In this document: positions 16,246 through 24,017 of the stretch, one piece after another
Position numbering within the stretch: the first letter of the stretch is position 1
Layout of the letters: each line of letters starts with the position of its first letter
Source: Chryseobacterium sp. SC28
GTDB lineage: Bacteria; Bacteroidota; Bacteroidia; Flavobacteriales; Weeksellaceae
Assembly (NCBI RefSeq): GCF_003932955.1
Contig: NZ_QOVY01000011.1
Location: forward strand, 1-64,000
Direction: 5' to 3'
DNA: 64,000 nt
Notes under the pieces: generated by a model
What the model saw: only the letters and a program-made list of their open reading frames with translations
Told to the model about the DNA's origin: nothing
Database searches by the model: none
Translations under genes and position numbers: made by a program

Positions 16246-18057
16246 ATGGAAGGATATAAAAATGGAAGCATGAAATTTATAAAAAAATATATCGCCCAAA
16301 ATTTTTCTAATTTCACTTTTTTCTACACCATTGTAAGAAGTCGCTTATTGGTTGTTCTTTCTTTAGCAATTCTGACAGGACTATTAGATTCTTTAGGGCT
16401 TACAATGTTTTTGCCATTATTGCAGATGTCGGATGGATCATCGAAGGTTGATTTGGGAAATTTAAATTTCATCAATGATTTTCTACAATTCTTCAACATT
16501 CAGCTGACGGTTATAAAATCATTAATTATTTTGGTTCTTGTTTTTGCACTTAAGGGCATTATCATTTATAAGACCGGAATATATCGTGTGCTCACTCAGC
16601 AAATTCTCACCAAAAAAATAAGATTGAATATCATTAATGAATTTCCAACCTATTCTTATCAGAAGTTTGTCAGTACCGATCAAGGAAAGATACAAAATAT
16701 TTTTTTAGGAGAAATAAACCGGTTAAGCAGTACCTATACAAATTACGTTTCTATGATTCAGGGAGCTATATTGATTTTTATCTATATGCTCTTTTCGTTC
16801 GTTGTCGACTGGAAATTTGCCTTGTTGGTATGCGTTGGAGGCTTTCTATCGAATCTTATATTTGACCGAATTAATAAATTGACAAAAGAAAAATCCAGAA
16901 ATATTTCTCAGGTTAATAATGCCTTTGCAAATATACTTATACAATACGTTTCTAACTTCAAGTACATGAAAGCTACGGGGGAAATCCTTAGATATCGGAA
17001 AAAAGTGGAAGAGGCTATAGACAAGGTGCAATATGAAAACTTGCAGATCAGCATTTTGAATAATAAAGTTTCTGCATTCAGAGAGCCGATGTTGATTTTT
17101 ATTATTGCCGCAGTGATCGGTATACAGGTCTATTTTTTTGATGCCAGAATCTCATTAATTATGGTCAGTCTTCTTTTTTTTTACCGGGCATTGATAGGCA
17201 TTGTGAATATCCAAAGCAGTTATAATAATACTATTTCTAATCAGGGAGCCATCGACAATATCATGGATTTTTATAAAGACATGATCAAGAACCGCGAGAA
17301 AGTGGGAAAGAGAGAATATAAGGGCTTCAAATATGATATTAAGATTAGAAATCTTAATTTTTCGTACGGAAATATACCCGTTTTAAAAAACATAAACCTT
17401 GATATTTGTAAAAACAGAACCACGGCTTTGGTTGGAGAAAGTGGAAGCGGGAAAACGACCTTGGTTAATATAATTATCAAACTATTGAATCCGGATTCTG
17501 GGGAAGTGTTAATAGATGGTGTTAATCTTAATGAATATAATCAATTCACTTATCAACAGCGGATCGGATACATTTCCCAAGAACCAACGGTGTTCAATGA
17601 TACCATCTATAACAACGTCACTTTTTGGGCAACACCAACCGAGGAAAATCTACAGAAATTTCAAGAGGCTGTAAAACGAGCATCCATAGCAGAATTTATA
17701 GAGTCACTGCCCTTAAAAGAAAATTCTTTGTTAGGCAACAACGGTATTAATTTATCGGGCGGTCAACGCCAGCGGATTTCTATTGCGAGAGAACTCTTCA
17801 AAGATGTGGAAATTTTGATTTTGGATGAAGCCACGTCTGCGCTGGATTCTGAAACCGAAAAACAAATCCAGCAAAGTATAGAAAGTTTACATGGCGATAC
17901 TACGATTATTATTATTGCCCATAGATTATCGACCATCCGAAACGCGGATGAAATATTTCAGTTACACAAAGGTGAAGTCATTGCTAAAGGAAATTTTAAT
18001 GAATTGATAGAAAGGTCTGAGGTCTTTAGGAGAATGGTTCTTTTACAAGAATTATAA
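16246..18057 (+). CDS. ABC transporter, fused membrane and ATPase domains
   Basis: A 603-residue half transporter of the MsbA/PglK type. The N-terminal 300 residues have six predicted TM segments. The nucleotide-binding domain has Walker A GESGSGKTT (about 397), signature LSGGQRQR (about 502), Walker B ILILDEATSALD (about 523) and H-loop IIAHRLST (about 560). It sits between wzc and the nonulosonic acid genes, so it may flip lipid-linked oligosaccharide, as PglK does. That role is inferred from position: no Wzx flippase was found in the window. ATG 16246 and ATG 16270 are both possible starts. Its DNA is more A+T rich than wzc. Confidence 0.85.
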   Translation: MEGYKNGSMKFIKKYIAQNFSNFTFFYTIVRSRLLVVLSLAILTGLLDSLGLTMFLPLLQMSDGSSKVDLGNLNFINDFLQFFNIQLTVIKSLIILVLVFALKGIIIYKTGIYRVLTQQILTKKIRLNIINEFPTYSYQKFVSTDQGKIQNIFLGEINRLSSTYTNYVSMIQGAILIFIYMLFSFVVDWKFALLVCVGGFLSNLIFDRINKLTKEKSRNISQVNNAFANILIQYVSNFKYMKATGEILRYRKKVEEAIDKVQYENLQISILNNKVSAFREPMLIFIIAAVIGIQVYFFDARISLIMVSLLFFYRALIGIVNIQSSYNNTISNQGAIDNIMDFYKDMIKNREKVGKREYKGFKYDIKIRNLNFSYGNIPVLKNINLDICKNRTTALVGESGSGKTTLVNIIIKLLNPDSGEVLIDGVNLNEYNQFTYQQRIGYISQEPTVFNDTIYNNVTFWATPTEENLQKFQEAVKRASIAEFIESLPLKENSLLGNNGINLSGGQRQRISIARELFKDVEILILDEATSALDSETEKQIQQSIESLHGDTTIIIIAHRLSTIRNADEIFQLHKGEVIAKGNFNELIERSEVFRRMVLLQEL

Positions 18058-18080
18058 GCTGCTATAAAATATTAAGTGTT

Positions 18081-19274
18081 ATGATTGAGAAATTAAAGAA
18101 TAAAGCAAAATCTTATATTTTAAACCGGTGGGTTTATAATTCAAAAAAAAGAGATGAGTTACCGCAGATATTGCAGTACCTACCCGCAACTCAAAAAAAT
18201 GATATTTTCCATGTTTCCGCTTTTAACTATGGTAATGCGGGAGATGTATTATTACCTATTGCGTTACACGACCTTTGGAATAAGGATTTAAAAACAATAA
18301 AGTGGATAGATCAAAATGTGTATCCTACGGTGACCCAAGAGATCGTAGATAAAATTAATCATACAAAAGGCTTAATAATCGGTGGCGGAGGTCTTTTCCT
18401 GAAAGATACCAATGCAAACAAAATCAGCGGGTGGCAATGGCCTTGCTCTATAGAAATGCTGGACAGGATTGAGGTTCCTTTGGTTTTTTATGCTGTCGGT
18501 TATAATAGATTTAGGGGGCAAGAAGAATTTGATGATTTTTTTAAAGATAATTTACAAGCTTTTGCCGAAAAATCAGTCTATATGGGTCTCAGAAATACTG
18601 GAAGTATAGAAGCCCTTAAAAATTACCTACCGGCAAATCTGCATCATAAATTACGATTTCAACCTTGTATGACAACTTTTTTATCAGAGATTTATCCTGA
18701 TATCACCAACTATCACGAAAAGCGTGATTTCGTAGCCGTCAATGCAGCGTTCGACAGATCTCATCTGAGGTTTGGCGAAAATATCGGTAATATTTTGAAC
18801 GCTACTGCAAAAGCAGTTAAAAGAATTTCTAAGGATATGCCAATCAAATTTTATTCGCACATGCCAAGTGATGACGCCTTCCTGCCATTTCTGCAGAGCT
18901 ATGGTGTCAAGTATGAGGTAGTAAAACTCAACAACGTTCATCCTACTAAGATAATCGAAGAGTATGCAAAACCAAAATTGGTAGTCGGGATGAGAGGTCA
19001 TGCGCAAATGATTCCTTTTGGCTGCAAAACACCAATTGTGTCCATTGTGTCGCACAACAAAATGCAATGGTTTTTAGACGACATCGGACAGCCCAATTGG
19101 GGTGCAGATGTTCTCTCGGAATCCTATCAAAATGATCTTGAGAAAAGAATGATCATCTCTTTAGAAAATACTGAAAATGAGATGGATTATATTTCAAAAA
19201 AACAAAAACAATTATTTGAGATTTCACAGAGCAATGTAAACGAAGGACTTCAAAAAATGAATATAAAAAAATAA
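18081..19274 (+). CDS. Polysaccharide pyruvyl transferase family protein
   Basis: A 397-residue member of the PF04230 family, which adds pyruvate ketals or other groups to surface sugars. The core shows FNYGNAGDVLLPIAL (about residues 48-62), GLIIGGGGLFLKD (about 98-110) and GMRGHAQMIPFGC (about 303-315), the usual motifs. It is 24 bases after the ABC transporter gene and 5 bases before the neuB-like gene. The acceptor sugar is unknown, and some members act in other sugar transfers. Confidence 0.8.
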   Translation: MIEKLKNKAKSYILNRWVYNSKKRDELPQILQYLPATQKNDIFHVSAFNYGNAGDVLLPIALHDLWNKDLKTIKWIDQNVYPTVTQEIVDKINHTKGLIIGGGGLFLKDTNANKISGWQWPCSIEMLDRIEVPLVFYAVGYNRFRGQEEFDDFFKDNLQAFAEKSVYMGLRNTGSIEALKNYLPANLHHKLRFQPCMTTFLSEIYPDITNYHEKRDFVAVNAAFDRSHLRFGENIGNILNATAKAVKRISKDMPIKFYSHMPSDDAFLPFLQSYGVKYEVVKLNNVHPTKIIEEYAKPKLVVGMRGHAQMIPFGCKTPIVSIVSHNKMQWFLDDIGQPNWGADVLSESYQNDLEKRMIISLENTENEMDYISKKQKQLFEISQSNVNEGLQKMNIKK

Positions 19275-19278
19275 AGAT

Positions 19279-20151
19279 ATGCACCATCCTAAAATAATAG
19301 CAGAAATCGGCTGCAATCACAAAGGTGATATGGCCATTGCCAAAGAACTGATCAAGACGGCCGCCATATTCTGCAAAGCAGATGTAGCCAAGTTTCAAAA
19401 AAGAAACAATAGAGAACTGCTATCCGACGAAGAATACAATACGCCGCATCCCAATCCCGCCAATTCCTACGGCGAAACCTATGGCCAGCATCGCGATTTT
19501 TTGGAGTTTGATGCCGACCAGCACAGGCAGCTGAAGGCATGGTGCGAAGAGTTCGGAACAGAATATTCCACTTCGGTATGGGATGTCACTTCTGCCAAAG
19601 AAATTACGGAAATCAATCCAAAATTAATCAAAGTACCTTCTGCATGCAATCTCAACAAAGCTATGCTGGAGTACTTGGCAGATCATTACGAGGGCGAAGT
19701 ACATCTGTCTTTTGGGATGACAACCCAGGACGAGGAAGAGCAGATCGTTTCTTTCTTCGAATCTAAACAAAGAGCCAAAGACCTCGTCTTGTACAGCTGC
19801 ACCTCCGGGTATCCGGTTCCATTTGAAGATATTTCTTTATTGGAAATCGTGAGAATCAAAAAACAGTTCGAAGGCAGAGTCAAATCGATCGGCTTCTCCG
19901 GACACCATTTAGGCATTGCTGTGGACGCTGCCGCCATTGCTTTGGGAGCAGAATGGATAGAAAGACATTTCACGCTCGACAGAACTTGGAAAGGAACAGA
20001 CCACGCTGCTTCTCTGGAGCCGGACGGCATGCGGAAACTGGTGCGCGACTGCAATGCCGTTTTCCAAGCGCTGACTTACAAGAAAAGCGAAATTCTGGAT
20101 ATAGAAGACGTCCAAAGAAAGAAGCTGAAAAGCGGACAAATTAAGTGGTAA
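19279..20151 (+). CDS. Nonulosonic acid synthase, NeuB-type, without SAF domain
   Basis: A TIM-barrel synthase that condenses phosphoenolpyruvate with a hexose derivative (for example ManNAc, or mannose-6-phosphate in the KDN route). IAEIGCNHKGD (residues 7-17), VAKFQKR, HLSFGM and the active-site segment IERHFTLDR-KGTDHAASLEP (about 228-249) are present. It is 290 residues, whereas NeuB is usually about 340-350: the C-terminal antifreeze-like SAF domain is missing. The frame ends cleanly with a stop, so this is a short family form rather than a frameshift. It is next to the NeuA-HAD fusion. The exact sugar (Neu5Ac, KDN or another) is undetermined. Confidence 0.85.
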   Translation: MHHPKIIAEIGCNHKGDMAIAKELIKTAAIFCKADVAKFQKRNNRELLSDEEYNTPHPNPANSYGETYGQHRDFLEFDADQHRQLKAWCEEFGTEYSTSVWDVTSAKEITEINPKLIKVPSACNLNKAMLEYLADHYEGEVHLSFGMTTQDEEEQIVSFFESKQRAKDLVLYSCTSGYPVPFEDISLLEIVRIKKQFEGRVKSIGFSGHHLGIAVDAAAIALGAEWIERHFTLDRTWKGTDHAASLEPDGMRKLVRDCNAVFQALTYKKSEILDIEDVQRKKLKSGQIKW

Positions 20152-20207
20152 TTGCCTGCCAGATAGATCGAAACTTTATTCGCAAAAGACCCCTTAACTA
20201 ATATCTA

Positions 20208-21362
20208 ATGACAATCGCATTCATCCCGGTCCGCGGCGGCAGCCAATCGATACCGCTGAAGAATATCAAAAGCTTCTGTGGCAAACCGCTGGTGTTTTGG
20301 AATATCTACGCATTGGAAGACACGCCGGCCATCGATAAAATCGTCGTGGCGACCGACTCCGCAGAGATCGAAGAGGCGATCCGAAGTTTCAATTTCCAAA
20401 AAACAGAAATCTACCATCGGTCGGCCGAGAACGCCCAAGATACATCCAGCACAGAAAGCGTGATGTTGGAGTATCTCCATCAATCCGGTTCGGATGCTGA
20501 TGATGTTTTCATTCTCGTGCAAGCCACCTCGCCGCTTACCCAAAGCAAAGATTTTTCTGCCGCTTTGGAATTATATAAGCATTCGGATTATGACTCTTTG
20601 TTAACGGGGGTTCGCTTCAAACGGTTTTTCTGGAATGAAGATGGAAGCTCCAAAAATTATGACTACCAAAACCGCCCGAGACGTCAGGATTTTAAAGGAG
20701 AATTTATGGAAAACGGCGCTTTTTACGTCAACAGAGTGGGCAATATTCTGCGAGATCGCAACCGATTGAGCGGCAAAATTGCCTTGTTTGAAATGGAAGA
20801 ATTCACCGCTTTCGAAATAGATGAACCCGACGATTGGGCTATTGCGGAAGCATTGATGAAAAAGCATATTCTGCCTCTGCAACAAGCGCCAACCCAGATC
20901 AAACTATTCCTCACCGATGTAGATGGCGTTTTGACCGATGCCGGGATGTACTACTCCGAAAATGGCGATGAGCTGAAGAAATTCAATACCCGCGACGGGA
21001 TGGGTTTTGATATCCTGCGCCAGCACGGGATCAAGACCGGTATCGTGACCTCGGAGATCACTCAGATGGTAGAAAGGAGAGCGCAAAAGCTAAAAGTTGA
21101 TTACCTTTACCAAGGAAAAAGAGAAGGCGGAAAACTGGAGGCTGCGCTGGAGATCTGCGCTCAGGAAGGGATTTCCATCAAAGAAGTCGCCTATATTGGG
21201 GATGATATTAATTGCTACGCCTTGCTTTCGGAAGTAGGGATGGCAGCTTGCCCGCAGGATGCCTCGGCGATCATAAAATCTGTACCCGGCATCCGGATAA
21301 TGACTTTGAAAGGCGGCGAAGGCTGTGTAAGAGAGTTTATAGACAAAATGATCATAGAATGA
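20208..21362 (+). CDS. CMP-nonulosonate synthetase fused to KdsC-like HAD phosphatase
   Basis: A 384-residue fusion. Residues 1-220 form a NeuA-type cytidylyltransferase (PVRGGSQSIPLKNI near residue 8, LVQATSPLT near 104, GAFYVNR). Residues about 228-384 form a C0-type HAD phosphatase with motif I FLTDVDGVLTD (about 234), motif II TSE, KREGGK and motif III YIGDDINCY. HAD relatives include KDO-8-P and KDN-9-P phosphatases. The fusion suggests one protein removing a 9-phosphate and activating the free acid as a CMP sugar. It is downstream of the neuB-like gene and overlaps the next gene by 4 bases (ATGA). Substrate identity is inferred. Confidence 0.88.
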   Translation: MTIAFIPVRGGSQSIPLKNIKSFCGKPLVFWNIYALEDTPAIDKIVVATDSAEIEEAIRSFNFQKTEIYHRSAENAQDTSSTESVMLEYLHQSGSDADDVFILVQATSPLTQSKDFSAALELYKHSDYDSLLTGVRFKRFFWNEDGSSKNYDYQNRPRRQDFKGEFMENGAFYVNRVGNILRDRNRLSGKIALFEMEEFTAFEIDEPDDWAIAEALMKKHILPLQQAPTQIKLFLTDVDGVLTDAGMYYSENGDELKKFNTRDGMGFDILRQHGIKTGIVTSEITQMVERRAQKLKVDYLYQGKREGGKLEAALEICAQEGISIKEVAYIGDDINCYALLSEVGMAACPQDASAIIKSVPGIRIMTLKGGEGCVREFIDKMIIE

Positions 21363-22396
21363 ATATTGCTGCAATTAATGGCTCTTGGCAAACGATCACT
21401 TTTCTTAATTTTTATATGGTAGAGTATGGGCGGGATCCCGGCGTAGGATGTGATGTGGTATTATTCGAAGTGGATGACCAACTAAAAGAAACTTGTATAA
21501 AGATCCTGAATAGATTTTCGTTTATCAGAAATATTTCTACGCTGGATAATATGTTAATCTTACCATATGAAAATCTTTGGATAGGAAAATTATTTTCACA
21601 AGGAGCAAAGTTCATTGCCAACAAATACGAGAAACTTCCCATAATTCTTTTCGAAGAAGGATTGCATTCTTACATAGATCCCAAAAAGTTTAAAATAAAG
21701 TACTTTTTAGGCAGATCCTATCCCTTAAAGTACAAGGTATGGGCTTCTTGGAATTATTTGCTGGGCAATAATATTTTGCAATGGGATAAAAATTTTACAC
21801 ATCTAGTTTTTGAAGAACACGAGAATAGAATCAAAAAAAAATATTTTCTGACACCTCTAGTAAAAAAAAGTAAAAAAGTTATTGTGAATAGTGTTCATCT
21901 AAATTTTGTTATTGATAAAATAAACGATTTGCAAAGCACGCCTATGCCGAATAATCGTACTAAAGCGACAGTTTTAATTGTAGGACAATGTTTTTCAAAT
22001 TATGATCTCATGCCTTTTGAAGAAGAATTGGATTTGTATGTTCAACTTATTGGTTATTTCTTAGGCAGGGAGTACGAAGTTATATGGAAAGGGCATCCTC
22101 GTTCTAAACTATTTGATAAAGCAATAAAATCTATTTATAAAGACTTATCAATGTTAGATAACAGTATGCTACCTCTAGAGGTATTTACATATAATAATAA
22201 AACTATAGAATTGGCAGGAGTTTCTTCTTCTTCTCTCTTGTACCACAAAATACTTCACGGTGGGAAAACAACGCAAATTGCTCATTTATTCATAGAAAAA
22301 TTTAATAAGAATAATAAGTGGTACTCGGATTTTAATGATATGTGCAAATTAATAGATGCGAATATAGACCGGATTGAATTAAACATTACTAAGTGA
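21359..22396 (+). CDS. Sialyltransferase-like glycosyltransferase
   Basis: A 345-residue protein starting at the ATG that overlaps the neuA-HAD stop. It has the three short motifs of bacterial sialyltransferases: an acidic-acidic-Gly element (FEEGLHSY, about residue 98), an HP motif (IWKGHPR, about 242) and a Ser-rich motif (GVSSSSLLY, about 285). With the CMP-sugar synthesis genes directly upstream, transfer of a nonulosonic acid from CMP is the best reading. It may belong to the alpha-2,8-polysialyltransferase (GT52/GT38-like) group, but the family number cannot be fixed by eye. Low GC compared with neuA suggests separate origin. Confidence 0.72.
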   Translation: MNIAAINGSWQTITFLNFYMVEYGRDPGVGCDVVLFEVDDQLKETCIKILNRFSFIRNISTLDNMLILPYENLWIGKLFSQGAKFIANKYEKLPIILFEEGLHSYIDPKKFKIKYFLGRSYPLKYKVWASWNYLLGNNILQWDKNFTHLVFEEHENRIKKKYFLTPLVKKSKKVIVNSVHLNFVIDKINDLQSTPMPNNRTKATVLIVGQCFSNYDLMPFEEELDLYVQLIGYFLGREYEVIWKGHPRSKLFDKAIKSIYKDLSMLDNSMLPLEVFTYNNKTIELAGVSSSSLLYHKILHGGKTTQIAHLFIEKFNKNNKWYSDFNDMCKLIDANIDRIELNITK

Positions 22397-22688
22397 TGAC
22401 AAAAATCTGCCCAATAGTCTCTCCTATCATCACTTCCACTACAGTTCCCTCAAAAGTCTGCAGAGAACTTTTAAGAGCGTTTTGCGCAGACCTGTCCAGA
22501 CTCATCAATACGAATGGAACGGTTGCGTTCCCTCAAAAACGCCCGCCTTTTAATGCCGTTGTGCAACCCCGGCATCTCCCCGGCCTCCCGCCATCCGTAA
22601 AGAGCATTGCCCCGAAAGGGGATTTTTTTGTCCCACTTTTTGCAGAAACAGCACGGGCCTTTGGAAGCGCCCGTCGAACCACTGCCAC
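22397..22688. other. Gap without a clear gene, one terminator
   Basis: The 292-base gap is more G+C rich than its surroundings. A 99-codon plus-strand frame (22393-22692) has a composition unlike neighbouring genes, a run of Pro/Arg codons and ends over the HTH gene tail, so it is not called. The minus frame after the HTH stop is open for about 75 codons without a start. The only supported element is the terminator at 22610-22629. Confidence 0.5.
22610..22629 (+). terminator. GNRA-loop terminator
   Basis: CCCC (22610-22613), GAAA loop, GGGG (22618-22621), then A and seven T. The stem is short but strong with a tetraloop and a T-run, so it probably ends transcription from the sialyltransferase gene about 215 bases upstream. 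Confidence 0.65.
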
Positions 22689-22967
22689 CTAAGACTTTGG
22701 TAATTTTTCGGGTACGGCTATAAAATTCTTCGGATAATAGATCTTGCCCCCAATCGTGGTAAACCGAAGGATGCCTTTTTTCCTGTAGCGCATCAGGGTT
22801 CGGTAGCTCACTTTTAGCAGCTGCATCATATCGAAATTGTCGTACCGGAGCATATCCGCATGGGAGCTTTCCGTTTCCATCGCCTCAGCCCTTGTTGAAG
22901 GATCCAAGATTTCTGCGATGGCCTGCAATGCTTGTTGCAGGATTGTGTTGTCTTTAGAATTATTCAT
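22689..22967 (-). CDS. HTH DNA-binding protein (excisionase/MerR-like)
   Basis: A 92-residue protein typical of the small HTH_17-type proteins of Bacteroidota. The C-terminal part has a winged-helix pattern: MMQLLKVSYRTLMRYRKKG followed by LRFTTIGGKIYYPKNFI, reading as a recognition helix and a wing that ends in Tyr-Pro. Such proteins are often found beside mobile or conjugative genes and act as transcription factors or excisionases. It lies opposite the capsule genes, facing away from the repeats and DUF6266 gene downstream on the plus strand. A promoter of the TTG-N20-TAnnTTTG form is visible about 85 bases upstream. Confidence 0.78.
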   Translation of the reverse strand: MNNSKDNTILQQALQAIAEILDPSTRAEAMETESSHADMLRYDNFDMMQLLKVSYRTLMRYRKKGILRFTTIGGKIYYPKNFIAVPEKLPKS

Positions 22968-23052
22968 TGCATTTCATATTTTATCATCTTTTCAATAATC
23001 GGAAGCGGCTGTCCTTTAAAACTTGGGCGGCCCAACCTTCCTAATTATTTTT

Positions 23053-23083
23053 CAAATGTAAGGAAGTGTTTTTTATTATGCAA
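23053..23083 (-). promoter_or_regulatory. Promoter of the HTH gene
   Basis: On the minus strand, TTG (from 23083 to 23081), a 20-base gap, and TACATTTG (23060 to 23053) match TTG-N17-23-TAnnTTTG. It lies about 85 bases upstream of the HTH gene start, giving a leader of roughly 80 nucleotides. Confidence 0.55.
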
Positions 23084-23148
23084 ATAGAAATTATGATAAA
23101 ATCAAAAAATTTGGCTTTTTAGTCAAAAAATTACTAACTATGAACATT

Positions 23149-23189
23149 TTTGCAATGGTTGCAAATATGTTACTATGTACAAATTTGTA
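23149..23189. promoter_or_regulatory. Two operator-like palindromes
   Basis: TTTGCAA-TGG-TTGCAAA (23149-23165) and the perfect 12-bp palindrome TACAAATTTGTA (23178-23189) lie 12 bases apart, about 65 bases upstream of the HTH promoter -33. The HTH protein is a candidate binder. Confidence 0.4.
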
Positions 23190-23331
23190 TATATGATAAT
23201 AGCGCATCATTTGCTTTTAGATGTATTATTTTGGTTTATATTTAAGGAATCGGCGTTTATTTTGCGAAAATGATAGTGGGTGTGGTTTGCTCTTTTTGCT
23301 GATTTTTTTCGAGATTTGTTCGAGTCCGCTT

Positions 23332-23408
23332 GCAGGTTTGTTCGAGAGCGCTTCGAAAAAAGCAACCTTTTTTCGAAGCAGAGTCGAAGGTCTTTCGAAC
23401 AAGTCTGC
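23332..23408. repeat. 77-base imperfect hairpin
   Basis: The inner stem is perfect: GCTTCGAAAAAAG pairs with CTTTTTTCGAAGC around a CAAC loop (about 23350-23379). The outer arms, GCAGgTTTGTTCGAGAG (from 23332) and CTTTCGAACAAGTCTGC (ending 23408), pair with a few mismatches and an internal bulge. TTTGTTCGAG also occurs just before it (about 23316-23325) as a direct repeat. It may be a structured RNA or a mobile-element end. Confidence 0.55.
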
Positions 23409-23564
23409 AACAAAACCCCTTTTTTACCCCTCCAAATAGACTTAAAACGTGCTTAAGAATTTTAAACCACAAAAAATGAAAAATGTAAAAAAATGTGGAA
23501 ATCTTTCCAAGAAATGTAAAACAGCCATTTGCGAGTCTTTTTTTGAACTGTCGATAAACTTAGA

Positions 23565-23740
23565 AAGCTCATAGCTTTTGTGACTTTGTGGTCAATGAAA
23601 CTGATTTTAAACCACAAAAGTCACAAAGTTTAAAATCTACCACGCGGTTCTTTTTTACTTTTTGATACGCATAAGAAGCTCATAGCTTTTGTGACTTTGT
23701 GGTTTATGAAACTGATTTTAAACCACAAAAGTCACAAAGT
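23565..23740. repeat. 65-bp direct repeat pair with internal hairpins
   Basis: Copies at 23565-23629 and 23676-23740 agree at 63 of 65 positions. Each starts AAGCTCATAGC and runs CTTTTGTGACTTTGTGGT to ACCACAAAAGTCACAAAG, whose ends pair as a long stem around a 14-base loop. The 111-bp period and the hairpin in each copy suggest a REP-like element family rather than a chance duplication. Confidence 0.7.
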
Positions 23741-23829
23741 AAAAATTAAAACTTTGGGGGTTTTTAAATGCCCTTTAAACAGGCTTTAATGGTAATAAAT
23801 CCCCTTTGCTCAAAAAACACTGTGAACCA

Positions 23830-23897
23830 AGAGCCAATCGGCTCTGTGACACCAAAGGACAACGGGCGACAATGCATACCTCCATTCGGAAAGGAGG
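23830..23897 (+). other. Two tandem short hairpins
   Basis: AGAGCC-AATC-GGCTCT (23830-23845) and CCTCC-9 bases-GGAGG (23879-23897) lie just before the promoter of the DUF6266 gene. They could be part of a small transcript, but no transcript evidence exists in the sequence. The 70-codon frame spanning them is not called. Confidence 0.35.
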
Positions 23898-23917
23898 CGT
23901 TATCTAAGGACAAGGTG

Positions 23918-23990
23918 TTGATTTTCAGTATTTTATACTTTATCTTTGTTGTCGTAATAGAGCTGCAGATCTATTGCTGATTTTTTTTAT
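23918..23990 (+). promoter_or_regulatory. Promoter and leader hairpin of DUF6266 gene
   Basis: TTG (23918-23920), a 20-base gap and TATCTTTG (23941-23948) match the flavobacterial consensus. Transcription would begin near 23955. Immediately there, AATAGA (23956-23961) pairs with TCTATT (23970-23975), followed by eight T from 23981. The hairpin and T-run fall in the leader, 28 bases before the ATG. This could attenuate transcription or be a weak terminator. Confidence 0.5.
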
Positions 23991-24017
23991 TTATTAACCT
24001 ATTAAATTTTTTTGCCA

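Larger units (their letters stand above)
22968..24017. other. 1-kb A+T-rich gap full of hairpins and repeats
   Basis: This gap between the minus-strand HTH gene and the plus-strand DUF6266 gene has no convincing protein gene. It holds a minus promoter (23053-23083), two palindromes (23149-23165 and 23178-23189), a large imperfect hairpin (23332-23408), a 65-bp direct repeat pair that forms hairpins (23565-23740), two short hairpins (23830-23897), and a plus promoter with a leader hairpin (23918-23990). It is strikingly structured for a plain gap. Confidence 0.6.

Noticed and set aside
22393-22692. 99-codon plus-strand frame after the sialyltransferase
   Set aside because: Pro/Arg-rich composition, overlap with the HTH gene end and a strong terminator inside it make it unlikely to be a gene.
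23565-23740. tRNA or known ncRNA in the repeat region
   Set aside because: The hairpins do not form a cloverleaf and match no RNA family I recognise; the exact duplication points to a repeat element.
23768-23980. 70-codon plus-strand frame in the hairpin-rich gap
   Set aside because: It runs through two hairpins and the promoter of the DUF6266 gene; its hydrophobic end is A+T-rich promoter sequence.
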